A stretch of DNA of 49,306 nucleotides from a virus. Position 1 is the stretch's first letter. Each line of letters starts with the position of its first letter. This document shows positions 22,925 through 29,165 of this stretch, in pieces. The position numbers were made by a program, and so were the translations under genes. Below the pieces are notes generated by a model. That model ran no database searches, was not told the DNA's origin, and saw nothing but the letters and a program-made list of their open reading frames with translations. The stretch spans positions 1-49,306 of IMG/VR virus record IMGVR_UViG_3300020152_000253; one strand, written 5' to 3'.

Positions 22925-24543
22925 AGGGAAACACGCCCCCTTTGCGTCGCATACACCGATTGTTTGGGCTTGGCCCCGGCCGCAATCGCGTGGTTTCTGG
23001 CCTCCCAGGACAAGACGGCCGCCATGGCCAGGTCAATCTTGTGGGGCGAGTCTGCCCGCTCCTTGCGGATCAGCCACCTCGGTTTCCCCTGCTCGTCTCG
23101 CTGGGGCAGGTCGTACCGGTCAGCGTTGGCGATATGCCGGCTGAGTACCGCGTTGCCGTCATGCGAGATGGTCCGGGACGTCATCGCCGTGTGGAAGGCC
23201 TCCAGGGCGTAGCTCATGGGCATTCGCCTGTTTGTCCACCACTCGATGACGCGTTCTTCGCCGTACTGGCCGGCCCACTTGGCAAGCCATTCCTGCCAGT
23301 ACGGTGGGTCACCATACATGCGCCACACCTGGTACCGCTGGAACATCGCAGCCACAACATCGTCAACTTCCACCACGGGGACCTGCCAGGTCTCTTCCTT
23401 CCCGTACGGGCACTCCCAAGCGCCGACCACCCACTGGTAACCGGTCTCTACGTGCGTGGCCACCAGGCCAGTTGAGTCGTGAAACTGGGCCCCGTCAAAT
23501 CCAAGAACAATCAGGTCGCCGTCGCGCACTGGACACGTGTCCGCCGCCAGGCTGTTCCAGAGCTTCGCATCGAACGCTTTTCGACCGGATTTGACCAGGC
23601 GGTTGCACCATACACGCTCCCAGAACGCCCGGTCGGTTGTCGGATCCCGCCATAACTCCACGATGCTGTCGATATCGCGCCAGGCCGCTGCCGGGCCAGA
23701 TGCCTCGATGACGGCCGCCCGGGCTCCTTCTTCGGTGGTGAGATCATGCTCGTCGGACGCTTGACGATGAAAGTAGAACAGCTTCGAGTCCTGGATCCGG
23801 CCTTCCTTGACGGCCCTGCCGTACTCCATGGTGTCCTCGGCCACAGATCCCAGGCCGGCTTCCGGCGCCGTCGTGACCTCCAGGGCCCAGGCGTCAGCAA
23901 CCTTGCGCTTTGGCAGGTTGGCCATCAGGGTCTGATGCGCCCGCTTCAGCCGGGGCAGCGTCCACCAGTGAGTTTCGTCGAGGAGGCAGAACGTTGTACG
24001 TGCACCGTCGCGGGCGGATGGGCTCGATGACAAAGACACGGCCTTGCCGTCGCCATGTTTGCGCATGATCCGATCAAGGCCTATGTCGAAGTCGTCCCGG
24101 AGCGACCCTTCGTCCAGGATCACGCGCAGCGTGCCGTAGGCCAGTTCATCAGACTGCTCTTCGGTATAGGCTACCATGGGGATGTAGGGGTCAATAACCG
24201 GGCCGCCCAGTGGATTGCCGCGCCTGTCCCAGCCAACGCAACGCACCGGGGCCTCCGGGTGGAGTTCACAGGCGGCAATCCAGGCAGCCAGCTCGGTCTT
24301 TGCCAGACCTTTGGCCAGGGATAGGCCTACGCGCTTGAACCGTCGGCGTCCGGCAAGGGGATGGTCCTTCGGGTAGACCTCATACATCCGCCAGATCAGG
24401 GCTCGTTTCTCTGCATCCAGCCGGGCAGGCTGTCCTCGCAGATCGCCGGGACCAAAAACCAGGTTCTCTTCGATGAACCGGCATACCAGGGGCCCCAGCG
24501 TCGGCCAGGGCTTCGCGTCTTCGGGAACCATCAGGATGCTCAT
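22921..24543 (-). CDS. terL: Terminase large subunit
   Basis: 540 residues. ATPase half: a lysine-rich Walker A variant in GLSLAKGLAKTELAAW, Walker B CLLDETHWW and a coupling segment WALEVTTAPEAGLGS. Nuclease half: first metal aspartate in IVLGFDGAQFHDST, second region WRMYGDPPYWQEWLAKW and the final acidic site near HKIDLAMAAVLSWEA. Pumps DNA through the portal and cuts the concatemer. Layout and the Walker B ETHWW sequence resemble actinobacterial phage terminases. Overlaps terS by 4 bp (ATGA). Confidence 0.95.
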   Translation of the reverse strand: MSILMVPEDAKPWPTLGPLVCRFIEENLVFGPGDLRGQPARLDAEKRALIWRMYEVYPKDHPLAGRRRFKRVGLSLAKGLAKTELAAWIAACELHPEAPVRCVGWDRRGNPLGGPVIDPYIPMVAYTEEQSDELAYGTLRVILDEGSLRDDFDIGLDRIMRKHGDGKAVSLSSSPSARDGARTTFCLLDETHWWTLPRLKRAHQTLMANLPKRKVADAWALEVTTAPEAGLGSVAEDTMEYGRAVKEGRIQDSKLFYFHRQASDEHDLTTEEGARAAVIEASGPAAAWRDIDSIVELWRDPTTDRAFWERVWCNRLVKSGRKAFDAKLWNSLAADTCPVRDGDLIVLGFDGAQFHDSTGLVATHVETGYQWVVGAWECPYGKEETWQVPVVEVDDVVAAMFQRYQVWRMYGDPPYWQEWLAKWAGQYGEERVIEWWTNRRMPMSYALEAFHTAMTSRTISHDGNAVLSRHIANADRYDLPQRDEQGKPRWLIRKERADSPHKIDLAMAAVLSWEARNHAIAAGAKPKQSVYATQRGRVSL

Positions 24544-24989
24544 TTGACCACCCCGAGGACTCCGCGAGGATCAGCTGGATGCGGGTCCGTTTTGGGCGTC
24601 AGCGGCTTGCGCTTGCGTTCTGCCTCCTCGCCCTTCTGAACCTCCCACTGGAGGCGGCTGCGATCGACTGGCGACAGGCCGAACCGAGCCTCCTGCAGTC
24701 GGATCTCGCCCAGCATCTTCGGGTCCGGACGGTTGTAGAACGAGTCGATCAGAAGCGCCAAACGACCCAGGCCGTCAACATCTGTGGGGAGATACTCGCT
24801 GGCCATTGGAGATTCCCATACGCGCTTCCACCAAGCTTTGGTTAGCTTGTGCCACTTGCGTTTGTCCGGGTTTGGTAAGGACGGTGTCTTCGCTGCTTTT
24901 TGCGGAGCTGCAAGGGTTGTCGCTCCTGGCTTCTGATTCCTTCTTTGCCGCAAATGCGCCGGTTTCGGCGCTGGACCTCTGCCGGCCAC
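24540..24989 (-). CDS. terS: Terminase small subunit, P27 family
   Basis: 149 residues from GTG 24989, chosen since GGAGG lies 8 nt upstream and the product then opens MAGRGPAPKPAHLRQRRNQK, the typical start of P27-type small terminases. WHKLTKAWWKRVWESPMASE and LGRLALLIDSFYNRPDPKML follow, then SRLQWEVQKGEEAERKRKP, the conserved end. Recognises phage DNA for packaging. Confidence 0.9.
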   Translation of the reverse strand: MAGRGPAPKPAHLRQRRNQKPGATTLAAPQKAAKTPSLPNPDKRKWHKLTKAWWKRVWESPMASEYLPTDVDGLGRLALLIDSFYNRPDPKMLGEIRLQEARFGLSPVDRSRLQWEVQKGEEAERKRKPLTPKTDPHPADPRGVLGVVK

Positions 24990-25128
24990 CGGACACACCT
25001 CCAGACTCGTACAGAGAAAAAACTGACGACCCATCCGGTCTAGAGGCTGGCCCCCCCAGAGATTGGATACCCCCTACCCCTATGCCTTGTGGCAGTATGT
25101 TTTCAGGGCAGGAAATCTATGGCTGAAT

Positions 25129-25512
25129 TTACCCCCAGCGCCCATCGGTCCTTGCCGTCTTCGAGTCGTGGCATGGCTTGCACAGGGACTGGTGATTCTT
25201 CGGATCCCAGAACAGCTTCTGGTCTCCCCTGTGCGGCTTGATGTGGTCGACCACAGTGGCGGCCGTCACGCGGTCATGGTTCAGACACTCGACGCACAGC
25301 GGGTGAGCGGCCAGGTATGCCTTGCGGTACTTCTGCCAACGGTAGTCGTAACCTCGTTCAGCAGCCGTGCTACGTTCTTGGTCCTGTCGCCGCTGCTGTT
25401 GCTTCGCGTGTGTTGAGCACAGTCTGTCATCAGTCAGCTCAGGACAGCCCGGGTGAGAACACGGACGCCGAGGCCTCTTTGACACAACTGGACACCTCAC
25501 CTTGAAGGGCAT
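25129..25512 (-). CDS. HNH endonuclease
   Basis: 127 residues. Two zinc-type CxxC pairs: CSHPGCPELTDDRLCSTH near the start, then CVEC and CKPC. The HNH core is VVDHIKPHRGDQKLFWDPKN followed by HQSLCKPCHDSKTART. Small HNH proteins directly upstream of terminase genes cooperate with the terminase in HK97-like packaging. The RNA leader can form a hairpin (GACGAGCC pairing with GGCTCTTGTC) next to the start codon. Confidence 0.9.
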   Translation of the reverse strand: MPFKVRCPVVSKRPRRPCSHPGCPELTDDRLCSTHAKQQQRRQDQERSTAAERGYDYRWQKYRKAYLAAHPLCVECLNHDRVTAATVVDHIKPHRGDQKLFWDPKNHQSLCKPCHDSKTARTDGRWG

Positions 25513-25595
25513 GACAAGAGCCCCGGCTCACCGCCGAGGCTCGTCTCACAGAAACTCCATGTTACTGAAATTGTACCTCGTCTAGTAGATAACAG

Positions 25596-26000
25596 TCAAT
25601 CGTCTACTTCAGGACATGTGTCATAGTGCCGGGCCCAGATGATCAAGGGAATGCACGTGACAAGGTCCCTCGCTCGCTTGTACTGAAGGCCAGCTTCCAA
25701 GGCCACGGCCGTGATCGTCCCGTCCTCGTCATCAAGCCAGTAGCTGGCAGCGATGCGTTCGAGGCGTGACAGGCCGGCAAGCCAGCGTTCGACTGTGAGA
25801 CAGCGATGTTCCAGCTCCACGTTTCGTTCGGCTGACCGCATGGCCGGATCCCCACCGCCCAGGCCGCCCATGACCACCGGTCGGGAGTAATCGGTGCAGC
25901 TTGGCGCTCCTGGTTCTTCGGTGCACTCCGCTTTCCAGTCCCGGTAGGCCCTGAGCCACCTGGCAACCTTCTGAGATGTGAATCCGGTCGTACCGGCCAT
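25596..26000 (-). CDS. ArpU/sigma region 4-like late transcription regulator
   Basis: 134 residues, GAGGAGG ahead of the ATG. WLRAYRDWKAECTEEPGAPS opens; the C-terminal half LSRLERIAASYWLDDEDGTI then VALEAGLQYKRARDLVTCIP is a helix-turn-helix of the ArpU/RinA/sigma-70 region 4 type. Such genes sit at the border between early genes and the packaging operon and switch on late transcription. The repeat-rich region upstream may hold its promoter. Confidence 0.6.
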   Translation of the reverse strand: MAGTTGFTSQKVARWLRAYRDWKAECTEEPGAPSCTDYSRPVVMGGLGGGDPAMRSAERNVELEHRCLTVERWLAGLSRLERIAASYWLDDEDGTITAVALEAGLQYKRARDLVTCIPLIIWARHYDTCPEVDD

Positions 26001-26028
26001 GTGCAGATGCCTCCTCTACTTGGCCACC

Positions 26029-26289
26029 GTTACCGCGCGTGTTACCTCATTTGTTACCGCACCAAAGCCTTGTACCACAAGGATGTTACCGCGTTACCGC
26101 GTTTTCGTTGGGATACCCTCATTTTACATGCGAACCGCACTTTCGCATGTAAAAGCGTAGCGAACACTCACATGTAGGGTATTAAGTATGTGTAACAGTG
26201 GTAACAAAGGTAACATATATCTCTATCTCTACTCTCTCATGCCTTCCGGGCGTTACCGGTCTGTTACCGCTTCATCACTCTGCGGTAAC
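26029..26289. repeat. Iteron-like cluster: candidate replication origin
   Basis: Ten copies of GTTACC or its complement GGTAAC occur within 261 bp, starting at 26029, 26041, 26053, 26085, 26093, 26200, 26209, 26252, 26263 and 26284. Six extend to GTTACCGC (five direct, one inverted). An A+T-rich section and a perfect 13-bp inverted repeat lie in the centre. It directly follows the helicase gene. Only the last copy is inside coding sequence. Confidence 0.65.
26122..26154. repeat. 13-bp inverted repeat TTTTACATGCGAA / TTCGCATGTAAAA
   Basis: Perfect arms at 26122-26134 and 26142-26154 with a 7-nt centre, inside the iteron-like cluster. A second imperfectly centred pair, ATACCCT (26113-26119) and AGGGTAT (26176-26182), flanks it. 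Suits a protein-binding dyad at an origin or at the late-gene promoter. Confidence 0.6.
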
Positions 26290-27531
26290 GGGCCGCCACA
26301 CCGAGAGCGGGATCATGACCAGCCGGGCTGTGTCATCCTTCACCCGAATGACAAAAGTAGAGCGGCCGCTCTGAGTCTTCAGCCATCCACGGTCCCGCCA
26401 CTGCCTGATTACGGCCTCATAGCTAAATCCCTGGTCAACCAGGAACTTCTTCAGCTCATGCGGATAGATGGCCACGAACTTGGGGTCGTCGTAATCGGCA
26501 TCGCGCCATACGCCCAAATACTTCGACGGCGGCCTGAAGTCGTCTTCCTTCCCCCAGAACTGCTTGATGTTAGCTTGGCCCCACCCGCGGACGGCATCCA
26601 TGGCCCGGGAAGCGTAGTCCCCTTCCTCCAGCTCGCCGGCTACTTCCCGCATGATGGTCATGACGGCCTTCTCCGGCGAGCCATCGAGTTCCAGCACGCC
26701 GTGGAAGAGATCGCCGGCGACCCACACGAGGGCTACGTACCGGCTGAGGCGATCTGCCACGTTGCCGGGGAACTTCGTGGCCAGGATCTGCACACGGGTC
26801 AGGTAGAGCTCCCGCAACTGCTCCCACTCGCCGGCCCGCTGCATCGTGATCAGCTGGCGAACGATCTGGTAGGCAGCATGGCCATAGTGCCTGGCCGTGA
26901 CGGACTTGACCTCTCTCACCAGCTCGCCCTGTGGCTCGTCGCCGAACGGGCTGCCCCACAGGGTGAGCACGCGTGCCCGGGCCCCGCCGAATTCGGTGTT
27001 GCTGGTCAGGGGCTGCTCGCCGGTGGAGAAGCAGATTGTCCGCCAGTGCGTGACCTTCTGCACGCCGCCCTTTGCCGCGCCACGGCCCCGGCCGATACCG
27101 TTGGCCACCATGTAGAGCACGTTGGCCACGGTGCGCTGATCGGCCGTCTGGCTGTCATCCAGGAAGATGGGGAGATCGTTGAACAGGCCGCTGTAGCGTT
27201 CGGCAAAGACCTTGGTCACGTTCCACGACTTGACCAGGCCGCCCTGGTGTCCGGCCGGGAGTCCCCAGCAGCTGGCCGCCAGCTCCAGGGCCGTGGTCTT
27301 TCCGCGGGACGTGTCGCCGGCCAGGTCCACGATGAAGTTGGGCGCCTCGCAAATGTGGAGCAGCGGAGCCGCGCAGGCAGCATACAGGCAAAACATAACC
27401 CGCGGGAATGGCTGCATCTTCCTGAGCAACACGGTCCATGCGGCCAAGTCGCCGCGCGTGTCCAGTGCGGCCACCAGATGGGCGTCACCCTCGTTCTCAG
27501 GTTGGAACTGGATCCTCGATGGGTTAGCCAC
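26275..27531 (-). CDS. Replicative helicase, C-terminal half of a DUF927 domain (split gene part 2)
   Basis: 418 residues from GTG 27531 (GGAGG 9 nt upstream). The sequence enters the DUF927 domain in mid-fold: RIQFQPENEG, then RGDLAAWTVLLRKMQPFPRV, Walker A AGDTSRGKTT (71-80), SWNVTKVFAERYSGLFNDLP, Walker B PIFLDDSQT (about 121-128), and the arginine-finger type segment FGGARARVLTLWGSPFG. The preceding part of the same domain, up to its conserved GW, ends the primase gene at 33979. A 150-residue C-terminal winged-helix-like region follows. It is the ATP-driven DNA helicase of phage replication, probably acting with the primase part. Overlaps the MazG gene by 8 bp. Confidence 0.8.
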   Translation of the reverse strand: MANPSRIQFQPENEGDAHLVAALDTRGDLAAWTVLLRKMQPFPRVMFCLYAACAAPLLHICEAPNFIVDLAGDTSRGKTTALELAASCWGLPAGHQGGLVKSWNVTKVFAERYSGLFNDLPIFLDDSQTADQRTVANVLYMVANGIGRGRGAAKGGVQKVTHWRTICFSTGEQPLTSNTEFGGARARVLTLWGSPFGDEPQGELVREVKSVTARHYGHAAYQIVRQLITMQRAGEWEQLRELYLTRVQILATKFPGNVADRLSRYVALVWVAGDLFHGVLELDGSPEKAVMTIMREVAGELEEGDYASRAMDAVRGWGQANIKQFWGKEDDFRPPSKYLGVWRDADYDDPKFVAIYPHELKKFLVDQGFSYEAVIRQWRDRGWLKTQSGRSTFVIRVKDDTARLVMIPLSVWRPVTAE

Positions 27532-28240
27532 CGACCTGAGCCTCCTTGGGCGCCGCCTCCAGGAAGCGGATTGCTCTGCCGTGGGCCCGTGCATACTCCA
27601 GCTCACTCCTGGTCGATTCCCCGATGTAGCCGCCCACGTTCAGAATCAGCACCTCGTCGGCCAGGTCGATTTTCCGCTTATGGAGCTCGTCGAGGTCGGT
27701 CTTGATCTTGCGGAGCTCCTCATCCGGCAGATGGCCGAAGATCTCGTGGTCATTCTTCATGTTGCAGCCAATCGAGAGGACGATGTTACCCGCCAGCGTC
27801 TCCCGCAGGTTGGCCTCCTGAAAAGCGGCGCTGAACCGGGTGGATCCGCACAAACAAACGATCTTCGGGCTGGACACGATGCTGGCTTCCACGTTCGCCA
27901 CCTGAGCACCGTGCCCAAGAGCTACCAGACGACTTGAGAACTTGTCCACGGCCCGATGGGCCGCATCCTTCAGATCGATCCCATGCAGCGCCGCCCGGCG
28001 TGCCAGCACAAAGAGCACGTCACCTACTTCGTCGAGCACTTCGGCATCTGTGACCTGCTGGGCACCGCGCCAGTGAGTCCGATGACCACCATGCCGGCGG
28101 CACACCTTTGCCAATTCGCCCATCTCCTCGGCCAACTTGTCGCCTAGCTCGGCATCCAACCGGCCCCTGTCCTGCATTTCCTCGGGCCAGGCGATGGCAG
28201 CCAGCGCCGTGGCAAGGGTCTGGAACCTGTTCATGAACAC
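27524..28240 (-). CDS. MazG-like pyrophosphohydrolase fused to a deoxyribosyltransferase-like domain
   Basis: 238 residues from GTG 28240 (GGAGGG upstream) or 236 from ATG 28234. Residues about 10-105 carry the MazG metal motif EEMGE (36-40) and DEVGD (68-72, numbering from the ATG), as in all-alpha NTP pyrophosphohydrolases. Residues about 123-228 (IVCLCGSTRFSAAFQEANLR, DLADEVLILNVGGYIGESTR, SELEYARAHGRAIRFLE) match the nucleoside 2-deoxyribosyltransferase-like family. Both act on nucleotides, so the fusion may clean or alter the dNTP pool during phage replication. Coupled to the helicase gene that overlaps its end. Confidence 0.75.
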   Translation of the reverse strand: MFMNRFQTLATALAAIAWPEEMQDRGRLDAELGDKLAEEMGELAKVCRRHGGHRTHWRGAQQVTDAEVLDEVGDVLFVLARRAALHGIDLKDAAHRAVDKFSSRLVALGHGAQVANVEASIVSSPKIVCLCGSTRFSAAFQEANLRETLAGNIVLSIGCNMKNDHEIFGHLPDEELRKIKTDLDELHKRKIDLADEVLILNVGGYIGESTRSELEYARAHGRAIRFLEAAPKEAQVGG

Positions 28241-28341
28241 GTTGGTCCCTCCTACATCATACAGATTCGGACAATCCCATCTGTGAAACTTTCGCGAATT
28301 GGAGTACAATACGCGCGAAGGTCGAGAAGGGGGCATGTGCG

Positions 28342-28917
28342 TTGGAAACTGTCACCGAACGGCTTTACGCCCTTTTTCGGAAGTACCCGGGGTTGGCCGA
28401 CGGCGAACATGACAAGGAACTGATTGCCAAGTACCTGGAACTGCACCACAACTTCACGATACCGCTCGAGGTGTTGCGGGAAATCCCTTCCTTCGAGACC
28501 ATCCGGAGAACCAGACAGTACTACTCCGCTGAGATGGAAGCGGCTGCGGGCGTAGACGTGGACAGAGAGAGCCGGGTCCAGGTCGACGTCGGCGTACGGT
28601 TCCTGAAGGAATTGATTGAGGCTCGCGGGTACGTGATCGAAGCGGTTCCACCCATGATCAGCAGACTTGGTGGTCTAGAACCCACCCTTTACGGCGTGAA
28701 AGAAGACGTTGCCCTGGTAGGGCTCGTATGGCCTATCTCCGATATGGTGGCACACCGGCCGCACCTTGTGAAGGTGCTTGACTTCTTAGGCTGGGTTCAG
28801 AGCTACCCACGGCTGGACAGGATACCTATCTTGGTTCTCCTGGGCGATCTCACTCCCGAGGGAAACGCCGTCATTGAGGAACTCAAAGTGTATGGTTGGG
28901 AGGTCAGGTTCGCCTGA
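28342..28917 (+). CDS. Protein of unknown function on the plus-strand island
   Basis: 191 residues from a TTG whose ribosome binding site, AAGGGGG, is at 8-nt spacing. The N-terminal half is helical (ERLYALFRKYPGLADGEHDK, VRFLKELIEARGYVIEAVPP). The C-terminal half, LVGLVWPISDMVAHRPHLVK then RIPILVLLGDLTPEGNAVIE, alternates strand and helix. A TACAAT -10 element (28305-28310) lies between TTCGCG and CGCGAA (28291-28296, 28314-28319), a possible operator. Divergent from the MazG gene and probably co-transcribed with the zinc-ribbon gene. Family not recognised. Confidence 0.5.
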   Translation: METVTERLYALFRKYPGLADGEHDKELIAKYLELHHNFTIPLEVLREIPSFETIRRTRQYYSAEMEAAAGVDVDRESRVQVDVGVRFLKELIEARGYVIEAVPPMISRLGGLEPTLYGVKEDVALVGLVWPISDMVAHRPHLVKVLDFLGWVQSYPRLDRIPILVLLGDLTPEGNAVIEELKVYGWEVRFA

Positions 28918-28967
28918 CCCCAGCCAGTCCAGCACTTTCGCGAACCACCACCCAGGGAGGTGAGATC

Positions 28968-29105
28968 ATGCCGACCACGGGCGAGAAGCCGGGAATCGGA
29001 ACCTACGTGTGCACTAAGTGTGGACAGAGGGTTCACCTGGACAACTCTGACGACACGCTGCCCCCTTGCCCTAAGTGTAACGGAACAGATTTCAAGAAGG
29101 CGTAG
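28968..29105 (+). CDS. Zinc-ribbon protein, 45 aa
   Basis: Starts at ATG 28968 behind GGAGGTGAG. Two zinc knuckles, CTKC and CPKC, separated by 18 residues form a rubredoxin-like zinc ribbon; the sequence GTYVCTKCGQRVHLDNSDDT is typical of small Gram-positive zinc-ribbon proteins. Role unknown; perhaps a partner of the preceding gene. Confidence 0.65.
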   Translation: MPTTGEKPGIGTYVCTKCGQRVHLDNSDDTLPPCPKCNGTDFKKA

Positions 29106-29124
29106 GATGCTTGTTCGATCGAGG

Positions 29125-29158
29125 AGGCCCAAGGCTCTAGCCAGTCTTGGGCCTTTCC
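29125..29158 (+). terminator. Terminator of the plus-strand island
   Basis: AGGCCCAAG (29125-29133) pairs with CTTGGGCCT (29146-29154) and TTCC follows. It lies between the zinc-ribbon gene and the convergent end of the methyltransferase gene, so it may serve both. Confidence 0.7.
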
Positions 29159-29165
29159 GCGCAAC

